Below are positions 20,823-34,489 of a stretch of DNA of 64,000 nucleotides, piece by piece. The stretch is taken from positions 34,519,501-34,583,500 of the forward strand of contig OX485805.1 of assembly GCA_950295325.1 (NCBI GenBank). The letters are read 5' to 3'. Both the position numbers and the translations under genes were made by a program. Within the stretch, counting starts at the first letter, position 1. Every line of letters starts with the position of its first letter. Origin of the DNA: Polytrichum commune (lineage: Eukaryota > Streptophyta > Polytrichopsida > Polytrichales > Polytrichaceae). Below the pieces are notes generated by a model. It had not been told where the DNA came from, searched no databases, and saw only the letters and a list, made by a program, of their open reading frames with translations.

Positions 20823-23800
20823 TGAGTTCTACAACAATGACATAATTATATATTTTCCTAATTATCTTAGGATAAATTTATTTTAAGAAGGAAAATATAT
20901 CTTATCAGTTGATTTACCCTTTAATGGGTTTAGGTAATTTCCATTGAGTTTGAAATTTTCATGATATCTTTGTTGTCAAGGACATCTGGGCCCACTATCA
21001 CCAACATTTAATTTGTTCAACCATGCTTATGAAGAAGTTGATTTCATAATAGGCCCAAGTTTTGAGATGTTGCGGTCCTTCAACCATCATGGTTTAAGTT
21101 TTCTTTACATTAAGCTTGTGTAGAAGTATGGAGCTTGAGATTGAAGTTTCCATGCATCTTAACTATTTTATATCTTAATCATTAGATCAACAAATAGGTG
21201 TACACTATGGTATGAAAATGATTATGGATTTCAAACTCGATTTGACTTGAAATCCATCAAACAAAATTACAATGCATAATTGACTTCAAACAATATTGTA
21301 GAGGGCGCTCCATTTCAGCTTTAGTGATGTTTGAATGTAGTTTCCACGTGGGATTCAATGAAGCCTCAACAATGTAGGACTGACAAGTGCCAAAACTTGA
21401 AGGAAAATTAATTAAGTTCTTTCAATATAGAGAGCCTTCCAAGGTACTTGTCAAGAGGGAAATATGTGCAAACAATCACAAAGGCCATACAACGATGAAC
21501 AATAATAATAAATGAAGTATCAATACCTATTTATTTTTGAAATTTCATTGCTTGAGACATGCTTAAATCCTAGGTGGAAATTGTAGTTCCCCATTAATAA
21601 ACGAAACCACCATACAGTGTGTTCTTAAAACACTCAATTCCTCTCTAATTGGAGTTTAGGGCTAGGCATTTATTACAACCCAAACTCGAGTGCTCTCAAC
21701 TAACGTTGCCGGAAAGTTGGAATTAGAGTAATTCAATTATATTAGGGAATATTAATACACAAATAATGCAGAGTACAAAATTTCATCCAATTTATAGAAG
21801 ATGAGTGTTCATTATGGATGTTGATCTCGATAACGAAATAAATGCTCTTGATGGACTCGATGATTTGAGTTGGATTTTCATCTTCACCCATGCAATGGCG
21901 TAATACTAGACAATTTAGTGTAAAACACAACATTTGACTTATCGGCTTCAAAAAGTCCACTTTGAGTTGGTTAGAGTTTTGTACCAATCATCCCTTCACC
22001 ATGGCAAGAGGCACACCGTCGCAAAAACAAACATGTATTTAACTTCAAGCCCGATCTCGTGCACCATCCTTGTGATTGAAACGCACATATAAGTGTTGAA
22101 ATTTGGCATTCTTTCCTGTACCTTTACTTATATTCCAAATTAGTGTTTATGCTCTATAAAGTGTAAAGACAAGGGAGGAGGTGCTAGTGCACTTGAGTGT
22201 CCCACTCAAACAACGACGAAAGGTTGATGGGTAGATTGGCGGAGGTGGAGTATCTTGCAATGAGTGGATGCCAAGTGGGCATTTGGGACTCCCTTGCACT
22301 CTTGCACAAAAGGAAGATAGTGCGCCTTTGTGAGCTCTCTTTTGATGACACAAATATTCCGCTTTTCTCGTACACCATGGAATATTTGTTCGAAAGGATG
22401 AGGTTTTTGCCCTTTTGTGGCCATGCCTTTTTTCAAGAAAAAAAAAGAAAAAAAAAGAAAAAAAAACATTGGGGCCGTTCATCTCAAGGTTGAATTACAA
22501 GGAGGAAACGGAGGTGCATCGCAATTATAGTAAGTATTGATATGAAGGAGAGTCTATGGTTTGTTGGTTTTTATCATCTTGTAGATCATGTGTCCAACAA
22601 GCATGTTCTTGGTATCACTACACAGTCATCAATGAGTGGCGTGCATCGAGTCATGTTCATTCCAAGGGCTTTTGTTTGAACCTTACGTGAGAAAAATAAG
22701 ATCATATATAATTCTCAACATCAAAAATTCAATTGCTATTGATTGGTGTCAATTTGGATGAGTGATCCTCCCACTTGGTGTTTGTATCTTCTAGTGTTGT
22801 TAGTCCTCACCATCTTTCTCTTTGTTTTGGAGACAATTGAAACATTAATCCTCACCATCAATTTGTTTCAACTCATAATGATTTTTTATTTATAACATCC
22901 AAAAGGTTCATGAATTACTCACCTTATATTTTGGAGCTTTAGGATATATACAATCCCCCGTTTCCAAAAATAAGTAGGATATAATATTCATTCTTTGAAG
23001 ATTCCTCACAATCTCTTAACCTATTTCCCTCATCTTGAATATTTTAGAAACAAAAAACAAGTCGGTGATTTAGTAAGTACTTGAGTTCATAACATCACTC
23101 AGAACCCTCTATGTGCTCCCATTCTAATTTTTATCATATTCGTACTGAGCTCCCAACATCACATAACATTATTCTTTTATAACTCAGTGGGATTTACCGG
23201 CCCCACATAATAGGACGAGTCCCTTGACTAATCTTATGCTAGATCTAAAATCATGCTAGGAATTTATTTTTTGTTTTCGGATTTATAGATTGTAAACATG
23301 TTATTTGTTATATGATGGCTCTAGTAAATACATGAGAGTGCCATGGGAGATTCATATCAAAATATCCCTTCTGGATATACAATCAACAAATAACATGTTT
23401 GGCCTCATTCTTTGTCACATTGGGTCATGGCCATTTGGTCATAATAGAGCAAAGCACTATATGTTGCACGGGGACCTTTCACGTCGGAGTGCCCAACGTT
23501 AGTTGTTTTTTTCTTTTCTTTTGCACGGGGACATTCCTATACTCTATCGGTTGGTGGTATTCATTGCAAAAATACTCAAACCGGAGTCCCACGCCCAACA
23601 TGGCCAAGTGCCTCTCAATGATGGGTTTTGCCATCCCTTCATCATGAGCCTCGATAAGGTTATCCTCCGGCACCTCCTCATGAGAACATTATTTTAATCC
23701 AGATTTAAAGTGGAACATATGCCTAGAGTGGTGGGGCACTAGCTTGTTATGTGAGCCTGCTCCGATTGTAGGCACTTGAGTGTTGATCATCCCTACGTAG

Positions 23801-24673
23801 AGACATATATTCTAGATCCGTGATTCTTGGGTAACTAAATAAACTAACAAAAAAAAAAACACCATCAATGTTTCATTGAGAAGTCACCACACAACAATAA
23901 ATTTAACAAGTTTTAAAACTCAAACTTTACATAACATTCTTTAGCCACCAACACTTACAAAATTCTTATTCTCAAGCAGAAGGAGCTTGATATTCAGACT
24001 CAAGATACGACAATCCTAGACAAATCGGTCAAAACTCAAATGCAAAGATCCTAAGACCCACATAACGTGAGTGCCATGTTGAAGATGTTGTATTTGTTGT
24101 GACTATGTTTTTAATTACTATTTCAATGAAGAAACCAAAGAAAAATGCATGTGTGGAATTAAATCAATGGTCAAGCATTGTCTTTGTTTGTAGTCACAAG
24201 AACCATTCAACATAGTGGTAGCAAATTAAAGTTTGACTTTCATCGGAACTAGGAAAGGTTATTGAACTCTTCATCTTGCTAACATGTCGAATCTTTAACA
24301 AAAATTTCAAAAAACGAATTAGCATAACAAGAGACTATCATAAACATGACATTATTCAACCAACCACTCATTTTTTACACAAGCCTTGTGAGCCATAAGT
24401 TGTGCTCAGTTTGAACCACTACGATGTTGACAATCTCTCAATTTTGTTCTGAATACATGAAATGTGACTCGATGTGACTAGAAATACATAGAGACTAAAC
24501 TACCTTAGTTGAATAACGCTATCAAATGCTTAACATCTTCAGCTTTACATGCCATCGTTGCAACTATTACAACATTGCTCCAATCACTAAGACTTCAGAT
24601 TTTCGGTTTATTGTTGAAAGAGGAAAATCCACATCGGTATATCCGAAAAGTTAATACAAACAAATCATCTCTA
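20823..24673. other. Intergenic DNA without recognised genes
   Basis: Opposite-strand frames at 22147-22493 overlap around a poly-A/G tract (22437-22468) and resemble no known protein. Near 22953, CCCCCGTTTCCAAAAATAAG resembles a Stowaway end without a partner. A minus frame at 23479-23673 has no recognised domain. Confidence 0.3.
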
Positions 24674-24689
24674 ACTTGCATCAACACTA

Positions 24690-24950
24690 GGTCCGAGATG
24701 ACCCTAAATTATCGGGTGGTAAGTGGAGGGGTGCTCATTTTGTAATGGATTGGTTGGCAGTTCGATTCCTGTTGTGAAATCTTCTCTCTATTTGATGGAG
24801 GAAAAAAACTAGCTAGGTAAGTAGGAAGCCAAGAGCACACCCACCGCAAGGTAGGCAGTAAACCCCACCCTGCACCAAGTGGATTCTTGAGTAGGGTAGG
24901 GCCAACGGGCTCAAATTCACGTTAGTTTGCCCGACGTTGGTTATTTATTT
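24690..24950 (+). mobile_element. tRNA-derived SINE, copy 1
   Basis: It is flanked by the 13-bp direct repeat ACTTGCATCAACA (24674-24686 and 24951-24963). The head starts GGTCCGAGATGACCC. It contains an A-box-like GTGGTAAGTGG, and a B-box-like GCAGTTCGATTCC 40-50 bp later. This RNA polymerase III layout marks tRNA-derived SINEs. The body includes CACCCTGCACCAAG and CTTGAGTAGGGTAGG. The tail is a simple TTATTTATTTA run instead of poly(A). It needs LINE machinery in trans. Confidence 0.85.
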
Positions 24951-25302
24951 ACTTGCATCAACAGTCTACGTTGATGTTTGTAAGTAGGTGGCATGTTTAC
25001 CTTGGTAGGATGATCCTTAGTCATCTCCTTCCACTTGAGAAAACCTATGTTGTTTGTATAACTTGAAACTTGCTTGGGCCCCGGTGCCCTCCTTTGCAAA
25101 TCACAAGATCCATATAATGTGGTTATATTAACCTTCAAATCAATCTAACATCAATAATAAGATAGACTTCAAATGGGTTTATAACAACGATACTCAATAT
25201 TGAACATTGTTCAATTGCAATTTGAGATGTGAGATAACGCTTGAGGCAAAACTTGGGAGATATTCGCAACATCATATTCAATGCTAAATTTGGTGATTAG
25301 GA

Positions 25303-25581
25303 ATAAATAAATAAATAAGTAAATAACCAACGTTGGGCAGTCCGACATGAAGTTCAGCTTGTTGGCCCTACCCTACTCAAGAATCTTCTTGGTGCAGCAT
25401 GGGGTTTACTACTTATCTTGCGGTGGGTGGGCTCTTGGCTTCCTCTCTACCTAACTTATTTTATTTTATTTTTCCATCAAGTAGAGATAAGATTTCACAG
25501 TGAGAATCGAAGCGCCAACCACTCCATTCAGAAATGGGTACCTCTCCACTATCACCCGGTAGTTTAGGGCCATCTCAGACC
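25303..25581 (-). mobile_element. tRNA-derived SINE, copy 2 (inverted)
   Basis: Minus-strand copy of the same family: GGTCTGAGATGGCCCTAAAC, GGGTGATAGTGGAGAGG (A box) and TGGCGCTTCGATTCT (B box). The same body follows, with a TTATTTATTTATTTATTC tail. The flanking direct repeat is GGTGATTAGGA (25292-25302) versus GGTGACTAGGA (25582-25592), one mismatch. It faces copy 1 tail-to-tail, so a transcript across both could form a long hairpin. Confidence 0.85.
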
Positions 25582-25592
25582 GGTGACTAGGA

Positions 25593-27929
25593 GCTTGTTG
25601 CACCCCAACAATAAATGTAACTTTGATCATGGGATTTGGGCACTTAGATAGTATGGTGGCATTATGCATAGTGTAATCATGTGTAAAAGGAATCCTCACT
25701 TCACACATGATTTCATTAGGTGGAACGACTTTCAAGGTTCGTTGGCAACTATACTATGAGACAAAGGCTTATGATTTTATGGGTAACCTTTCTACGCATC
25801 ATACCCAAATAACAAAAACCAAGCAAAACAAAATAGGTAGTAGGTACGAAGGGTCGACACAAAATTATTTGATCACACCATACATTGCATACTTTGTACA
25901 CAACACTATATGCTACTACGGGGTCTAGGATGTTCGATGACACTCTATTGCCTCGGATCCACTTTTAATGGTAGGCTATCCATTCAGTCATCAATATCTT
26001 TTATATCATTTTCCAAGGACAAATCCCTAGTTGTCTACATTTTGCGGTGCATATTTTGGTTTCTAGTAGAAACGAGTCTTTCGTGCCTTGAAGGTTGATT
26101 AATTTGGATTGGACTTCATTAGACTAATTTGTGTATACAATGTCATTTTTGGAATCAAATCATGGATATTTTTCCTAGATTAAGACTACAAAATAATTCA
26201 TTGGGTTTAGACACCACAAAGTTTAGTTACTTATGTATGTCGATATCAAAGTGCCTAGATCAAATTAACAATCAAGTAGAAGGTTGAGAGAGAGAATGAG
26301 AGACGCTCGGCCACTAAGATGCTAGATAATAGTGGGCTTGAGGTGTTCGCATGTTGTAAGCACAAGTTGAGTAGTTGCTCAAGTGTCATGAATCCCCGGC
26401 CCTAATTTGGTGGCTAAAGTTGATTCATGAGAATGTAAGATACTCAAAGATGCAGGTCACTAAGGATATAGCAGTTTAGGTTAGAAAATTACTTCTCACA
26501 TATTGTCAAAAGGTGACATCTAAGTGACAACCATAGACTTAAATTCCACCATCATGATATTATTAAGCAATTAGAGATACAAATGTTATCATATAAGTCA
26601 TCCTTTAAGGTTGGACTTGCCTAATTTGGTTACTTATGTTAACCCAACACCTATACTTTGAGTAGTACGTGATTTGGTGTGGCTTTAAGAATGAATACCA
26701 GAAAAGACACATGTTTAAAAAAATTTGGATTGCTTGCTCAGAATACGATAACCATTCTAAACCTCAATAGTCAACATAATTGAGAGGATCTACATATGAC
26801 TTTCTAATGAACACAAGAATCTTCGTTGCAAAATTGAAAAGACACTCACATGAGCTCTGAGGAAAGAGGCTACAACCTTGATTTGGATGTGCTAACCATC
26901 TAGTACTAATCCTCTGTTTCGTATCATGAATGAAGTGGGCTAGTTAGAAATTAAGCAGCCATTTAAGACCCATCTTAACTCAACACAACCTTATACACAT
27001 GCATTATGTGGGCCATGGCTAAGTTGAGTAACGTTATGAAGATCCAATGATGCCATGTGCACGACTTTCATGGCCAAAAATTTCTGACAAAGAACTTAAT
27101 CTCTCGTTGAGAAGTAGGCCTACAAATTGTCTACTACCTTTGGGCCCTCCAAAGTCCAAATAGTGCACCCCAATTCTCCAAAAGCACATGCAAACGAACG
27201 GACGGGAACAACACAGCCCTTGGACTTTTTGGTCACATCTTTAACTTACTGCAACTCTATTGAAAATTTTATGGGCCCTAGGAAGATTTACTCTGATCGA
27301 ATCATTTGTTTTGTAAGAAGGGCTCTTGAACTATCTGAACCCCTTCTAGGAAACGACAATTAGAGTAGAGGTGCCCATAACCAATCATTTAAGAGATTCT
27401 ACGCCATGTTTGGAGAAGTATAAGGAGGTGCAAAAAAAAAATTCATGTAGGAAGATAGGAATTAGGAGGGTTCTAAAATCTTCAGTAATTTGGTTTCTTA
27501 AATTGAAACTACTATGAATTTTTAAAGCCAAAGGTTGGCCCGAACATATTACCAATGTCTAGAATCTATCATAACTGTTAATTCCCTGTCACTTTAGCAT
27601 TCAAACCCTCATGTGTCATGGTACTATTGGCATGATTGACATCGAGTCCCAACCTTATCAGAATTGAGTCTTAGCTTGATTGAATTTGAGTTTGAGCCTG
27701 ATCAAAATTACGGTACCCTATAGATTGTTGATGGGGTCTTGATCAGGAACATCCGCCTCTACTATATACATAACATTTATATAAATGTAGTCTACAATAT
27801 ACACCAATAATATTGGTCCACATGAAACAATATAAAGAAATGTCCTATTGACGCGGCTTATGACAAGCTCGTCCTTCTTAATTTTCATAGGTCAAAATAG
27901 GAGTTCACCACATCTCATCTTATAAAGTT
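25593..27929. other. Intergenic DNA without recognised genes
   Basis: No protein-like frame with recognisable motifs, RNA gene or repeat boundary was seen. Confidence 0.3.
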
Positions 27930-28225
27930 TCCATTGAAATTGGCCAATGGTCAACTATCCCAATCTTTAGGGATGAAAGATAAAGTCAATTTTATTACGA
28001 AATTGCAGTTATGATGCATAATTTTGTGTTGGAGTTTCCCCTTTACAATTGTGCAAGAGATATGTTTCTTTCCCTATTTCAGAATGTAGTACTAGGTAGT
28101 CTCAAGTCTTTTTTTTTTCATTCGAAACATGAAGTTGATATAAGCCCCTCTCTTATTGAGGCCATTGCATTCCATTACCAAAGGGAATTAGCCTTTTTCA
28201 AACCATCTTAATGTACTTTTTAGTC
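27930..28225 (+). pseudogene. LINE 3' end, second copy of the 880-2362 family
   Basis: The piece reads IEIGQWSTIPIFRDER, then MMHNFVLEFPLYN from 28011. It continues to ARDMFLSLFQNVVLGSLKSF, VDISPSLIEAIAFHYQRELA and FFKPS* (stop about 28209). It corresponds segment by segment to 2120-2362 of the first copy. It is truncated at the 5' side, as is usual for LINEs, and supplies the uninterrupted sequence that reveals the MITE target at 2363. Confidence 0.8.
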
Positions 28226-28825
28226 CCATAAGCCTTTTGGCATTGTGGAATTGAGAATCGATTTCATTGCATTAGACTTGTAACTTCAATTTGACAATTA
28301 AAAAAAAAATTGGATGGCAAATCACGATAATGTTGTGTTGTACATGAAATTTAAGAATTGTAGTGTACTACATTTTAAAATATATTGTACATTTCGAATG
28401 CTAAATTGGCCGTAAACTTGATCCTTAGTCCGGAAAGAGATATTATTTTCTATAGTAATTGAAAATAGACCAAGGCATTTACAATAATAGTAGCCATATA
28501 CATGAAGCTAAAGAGAGCATAGCTTGTAAACGAGACAAAATACAAGCACGATGCACAATGACTCAAAAAAATGCAGGTAACCCACCCCCAATCAAGGGAT
28601 AGTAGCACCCTTTGGGTTTAAATTGATTTTTTATTTTTTATTTTAAAAAAAAACACATCTTTTTTGCGCAAGCCCATGATGTGCATTACATATTGAAATG
28701 CATACATATATGAAGAGATTGAGATGATTACTTCATAGAGGTCTTTTGTGAAAGAGGTTTACTTGACCCATACAGAATGCAACTAACTTACATGTGAGGA
28801 TAATAAGACATGAAATAGTAGTAGC

Positions 28826-28925
28826 TAGGTAGTAAACCCTACCCTGCACCAAAGGACTCTTGAGCAGGGTAGGACGGATGGGCTCAAATTCACGTCAAAT
28901 TGTTCGACATTGGTTTTTCATTTTC
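28826..28925 (+). mobile_element. SINE fragment, 3' half
   Basis: CTAGGTAGTAAACCCTACCC, CTCTTGAGCAGGGTAGGAC and GGGCTCAAATTCACGTCAAA match the body and 3' end of the 24690 SINE. The promoter half is missing. Confidence 0.7.
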
Positions 28926-30397
28926 TTTTCCATTTTCATGAAATACTAGCCAAAGTACAAAACACCACAAAACTTCTCATCCTCAACATATTTGTCCATC
29001 TTCAATCATCACTTCAAGCTTTCCGAGTGCTTTCTTTACTTGATTGGGGATGAGCCCAAAAGTGCCAAACCTTGGGTCCTTGGGGTGTTACTATAATTGT
29101 GGGTGTGCGGTCAAGAAACGGGCTCATCATGTGCACGTTTTGTAAGCATCTCAAAAGAGCCCGCCCTTGTTAGGAATTGGGAGGCCAAGTACGTTGACTA
29201 ATCAACTTGGAGTGTTAAGTATTATACTAACCACCTACTTCCTTGAGTCCATCCTCCGCTAACCAACAAAGTACAATGGATTTGGTATATTGTGTGTGCA
29301 AATTTTTCTAAGCACCCCACACTACATGGAAAGAAGGACGTGTATTGTGGTTCACACTATTTAGAAATACACACTATTACTACATGTTGTTTTTTAATAA
29401 GAGACAATTGATGTTCTTAAACATTAGTGATTATTTTATTTTCTCGTGATTTTTCTTCCTTTCTTAAATGTAAGATTTCAGCTCCAAAGGTTTGAAACTT
29501 GGCGGTCACACGAAATACACCACCCAATTGCACTTTGACTTTGCAAATAGTATCTATCATAAATGTCCTAGTCAAGTACCTTGTTGGTACACATCACTTG
29601 AAATACTACTTCATGTGTTTCTCGGTCATAAAGAAGCCTACCATAAGACATATACAAGAGAGCCTATGTGAAATTGCAAAAGGATTCTAGGGAATGTAAT
29701 GCATTGTATTGTAACTTAATGGAGCACTTGCAAGGCTTTGAGTGTGGGGCGTTATTTGGCGGTCTCGGTGGTTGGCGTTGAGGAATCTCAACAAAGTTGA
29801 TTGTAGCTTAGGTTACCGATTTTGGTCAAAAGCAAAAAGACTTGCTCAAGAGAAGCAAAGAGGAGGAAAGCTTGGTTGACCCTTCACTCGGTGCTTGGCG
29901 TGGCTTTCATGTCACGGCTTCGCATACTAAGGGGGGCTATAAAGTTCCATACCTAGGTGTGTAATATTCTCTTAATATTGCAATCCCGAACATTGTCTTC
30001 CATGTTCTAATATATTACAATCATGCATGTTAAGCCAACAACACAATTAAACTATTACAAAGGAACAATCAATGGTTGAACACTTGATGAGCACCTTCAC
30101 TTTCATGTGTCATAATCTCTTTCTGTCTCTCTCTGTTTCTCTCTAGTAATATGTGGCATTTTTTTACAAGCAATACAAGTAATCTTCTTTGTAATGGTGC
30201 AAAAAATGTCAAAAAGCACCCCATGAAAAACACAAGATTCAATTTATTTATTTTTTGTGGGATATTTCTATAACAACAATCAAATTGCCCCTAGAACCAA
30301 TCCTTTGATTTGAAAGAGGTGTTCGCATATGACCTCCACCAAAGCCGCATCATCATCAAAATGTGGGTACATAATCTAAGTGCCCATAATTAATTTG
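28926..30397. other. Intergenic DNA without recognised genes
   Basis: Nothing identifiable beyond short low-complexity runs. Confidence 0.3.
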
Positions 30398-30565
30398 CAC
30401 TAGTCGAAAACTATGCTAAGAAGAACCGCAGCCGTAATCGGTTGCGGTTCTTTTGACCAGCCTGATCTGCAATCGCCAAACGTCTACATATTTTCTTTTT
30501 CATTTTGCAGCTGCAATTTCAAAAATTTCAGCTGCAGATCTTTTTGGCATAGTTTTCTACTAGTG
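30398..30565. mobile_element. Short CACTA-type MITE
   Basis: The ends are CACTAGTCGAAAACTATGC and, inverted, CACTAGTAGAAAACTATGCC. Flanks are TTG and TTA, two of three bases shared. The left subterminal hairpin (AAGAACCGCAGCCG and CGGTTGCGGTTCTT) matches the element at 20492. On the right side the hairpin is lost, leaving a CAGCTGCAGATC block. At 168 bp it is an internally shortened family member. Confidence 0.75.
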
Positions 30566-32239
30566 TTACCTTCACACAAAATCCGAGTTGCATATCACCA
30601 TCCCATTGCCGTCAAATCGTATCAGCCCCCTTCCCCTCTCTCTCTCTCACTGCATGTTTTTGAGGCCTTCATCTTTGAGTAAATACATGAGACGATACAA
30701 TAATCACTAATGTTTAGTGCTTTGTACAATGATGCAAGGTGCTCCCAGTCTCCAAAAGATCCAAGCCCGTGCTTAGTTGGTGCCACATTTTGCTTTGTTT
30801 CTTGTGAATGTTTTTACGCCATCTTGTTACTAAGTAAAACCTCAAGGCATATGAGGTTGTTGAAGTTGTTCTTTAAGGGTTGTGAAAGAGTACTTTGCAT
30901 AATGGCGACAACAGTAAGCATCTTCTTGATTCCCTTATGATTTTGCAGAGTAGGGTTATAGGTGGTGCTTCGAGGTGGGACGAAGGCGGCCAACATTTCT
31001 CCAATTATGGTACAATTTGTAAGTTCAATTGCACTTTCAAGGTGAATCCATTGAAACCTTCATGTTCATGCTTGCTTTGCCATGTTGGGCGTTTTTGTTT
31101 CGAAGTTGGTGGTTTTGTGTGCATTGGGTTTACCACCTTGGGTATGGTTTGCATTGGGGGTCATGGGACATTTGGAATTCAATATGTTGTTGTGTTGTTT
31201 CTATCCAAACTTGACATGTAGATAACCTTGTGCAAGTTGCAGTCAAATGCTCAAGCAACCATGAGGAAATCATTTGACCTCAATCCCTTTACCTAAATAT
31301 GGAGAATTATATGGTCGTTCTTTGTGTTTAGACATTCTTTCTGTGAATACCTAATAGTTGCAAAGATAGCCTTTGTCATGGTCTTTGGGAGTGTCAAAGA
31401 TGAACGCACCGTCATTACACTTGCTTCATAAAGAATAAACTCTTAAACTGACAGTAGACTCATAGCTTGCGTCATGGGTATGCATCTTGTATGCACTCAC
31501 AACAATTCTTCGTGTTGGAATCCTTACCTTATGAATTGACTTGTGAGGATTGCCATGTAGAGAAGCACACATATGATGCTCATGTTGTTGCAACATTTTG
31601 TATTCATGCCTAAGATTTCGTTATGATGAACCTAAGGTTGTGATGTATCTCAGGGAGGGCACTAAGTATATTTTGCAGTATACACTTGCATTAAGAGAGT
31701 ATTTGTTTGGGGGGGAGGGGGTATTATGTACATAATCCTTATTTGAATGCACCCTATAGTTATAATGTAAACGTCACTTCTTTTCAACTAGATTGACCCT
31801 ATCATTGCTTATATGATAAAATAGAAATGAACTTATAGCAAGCTATGTTTGTTAGAAGAGCTTTTTTTGCCATAAAATTTTAGTTGTACAAAAAACATAT
31901 GTGTGTGAGTCCAATGACCATACACATAAGATCTATCTATCTACTTTATAACATGATGCACTTCAATGTAGTAGTTAAGGCCACCCAATTTCCCATGCAC
32001 ATATCATAATCGTTTAATAGAACCTTCCTATCCACCCTAACCAAACAACAAGCATAGGTATTCCACCCTAAAGGGAACAACTATATTAAACATTCTTGGA
32101 ACCTTATCCCCCTGGGTGGTGGACTCTTCATACCACGTATGAACTAATGTAAGTGTAAGAAAGGGTATTATTTGAGGCAATTACATACATGGTACACATA
32201 AAAGGGATGTATTATTTTCCCTAGTGTGTACATCTGAAA
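30566..32239. other. Intergenic DNA without recognised genes
   Basis: A 108-codon frame (30895-31221) is Cys/Phe-rich but resembles no known domain and has no codon-bias support. A G run lies at 31710-31723. Confidence 0.3.
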
Positions 32240-32590
32240 AGGCTATTAATTTTTTTGTAGTGAATGTAGATGTACAAGAGGGGGCCCTAAGGTTTAGGAA
32301 CATAAATTTACAATAGATGTGTTAATTTCATCCATTTTGTCATATGGCCGTAGTCCTCCATGACTACCATGTCTATTCTTGTCAGGGTTTGCATTTAGGT
32401 TCTAGATTTTTACAAGTTGGAGGCTCTTGGAGCACTCATGGGCTTCCTTGAGTTATGCTCTCTACAGTAAGGCTAAGTTATTTTGCTCTTGTCTTTTGTT
32501 TGTTCAATAAAATCATTGAGTTACATACTATGGATGAAAATCACTTGTTCATTGGAAAGTGAAAGTGGATAGAAGTGTCATAAATGCCTA
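32240..32590 (+). repeat. Unclassified interspersed repeat, copy 1
   Basis: GGTTTGCATTTAGGTTCTAG, TTTGTTTGTTCAATAAAATC, ATTGAGTTACATAC and CATTGGAAAGTGAAAGTG recur in the same order, inverted, at 62610-63040. The match is near-continuous but broken by stops in all frames. It may be the 3' end of an unidentified retroelement. Confidence 0.65.
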
Positions 32591-34489
32591 TTTAAATAAT
32601 TATATATCTTTTTTGTATATGTAGTGGAGGCAATTGAGTATATCACATTAATTGAGTATACATGAGTATATATACATGAGTCCTTTTCTAGGATGCCATT
32701 AGTAGGTATATATTTGTTTTTCTTTATAAACTTCTAGTATGTAGGGGTTTCAATGTCATAGTGACCCATGCACATCATTTAGGTTTCCAACAAATAGTCC
32801 AGCCTCAGGCCTATCCCACTAGAACATACTAGATGAATGTTTTATTTGTTTAGAAAATCAAAATAAATAAATAAACACAAATATAGATTAATGATTTCTA
32901 ATGATGCATTGCAAATGGCAAGGGATGAACCTTGACAAGACAATTCAACTAAAATATTGCAAGTACTTGTCTAGTGTTTATAGACATTACAACTTGACAT
33001 TTGAGCAATTCAAACTAGCCCACATAAACCACATAAACCACAATATTTACATCATAACCTCATCTCTTGGTATCCATGATTAAGGTTGTGCCCCAATGTT
33101 TATGTGGGCACTAAAACAAATACTATCATATTTCACAAGGTGCATGCCTTTGCGATAACTCATGAGTTGCATGCAATTAAGTGCACTTCATCATGTTGAC
33201 ATATTCATGCTTGTTGACTTGCATATCGATAAAATACTCTTTTATGCATTTCATTATAGAGATTTCACAAAAGCCATTTAGTTGCACATCATATGCGAGT
33301 ATAGGATATACACTTGACCCCTTTCTTTGTATGCTATGTTTTATTTCTAATGCCCATAAAACTGTAGGTATGAAGTTCCTCCTTTTTTTTTTGATATTGC
33401 CAATTTCCATCAATAAGGATCCCATATTAATTCTAAATGTCTTCTAATGTTCACCTCTTAGGAATTAATTGGACCTTATGTTTCAATCCACCACATTTCC
33501 TAACTTGTTTGCGTGCCCATCTTAAGTAATATACAAAATCTTACATACAAATCTTCGATAAAACATCTTACCTCCTTTGAGAAGTATGTGTTAGATTAGT
33601 GGAGTTGTTTGTTTGTGTGTGTGTGTGTGTGTGTGCTTATTTATCAATTTATTTATTTATATTTATCAAAGTTGGCAAAGAGGGAGCTTGTTTGTGTTTT
33701 ATGGTCAAGGGGAGTACTATAGAGGTCTTTCTATTTTGGCAAGGGCCCGCTGAAAGCATTAAATAATACCATTTGATAGGGTCCGGCACAACAAATCAAT
33801 AATTGAATATTTCATTCATCCCCTCGTCAAAATTGCAGTAATTTCAACTGCCTTATTTCAATTTTTATTTTATTTTATGAACAGTGCATGTAGGAGCTTC
33901 ATGTGGTAGGCGTGTAAGAAGTGGTGGTGGTTTATGAGTTTTATGAGCACCAATTTGCAATATGATTTTTAGCTTATGAATTTGTGATTGTTAATGACAT
34001 GTTTACAACATATACATCATCGAATAAGTAGCACTTTCATCATCTTGGTTTTGCAACTTGGAGGTTTGTAGTCTAATACTTTGAAGTTTTCATTCTATGT
34101 ACTTGTATTTGAATCATATTACTTCATGAAACTAATAATTGGATAATTTTGTGTTTGAGTTTAGATTACCAAATGCATGTATGAGCTTTAGTTTACAACA
34201 TGTAAGAATTTTACTTTAATGTATATGCAAACTTTTCAACTTTTGAGTTGTTTACATATGTCAGATTCTAAGTGTGATTGAATTGTGGCAGGGGCGATAG
34301 ATGGATCCAAACAAGACGGTATTGACAACTCAGGTGACAATTGTTGATCAGGATCTACAACTTCATGGACATCGTTGTTGGTTTAGGGTTTAATGTCGTT
34401 CACATGTAGGGTTGCCAAGAATATTTTGAGTGATCTTACAATAGACACATTTGTTCCTACAAACTAAAAATGCACTACTGCAACTTCAA
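32591..34489. other. Intergenic DNA with simple repeats
   Basis: A (GT)n run of about 12 units lies at 33611-33634. Opposite-strand frames at 33177-33447 mirror each other and show no recognised protein. Confidence 0.3.

Noticed and set aside
22147-22493. Overlapping frames of up to 111 codons on both strands
   Set aside because: Lys/Phe runs come from an A/G homopolymer tract; no domain and no splice or promoter context.
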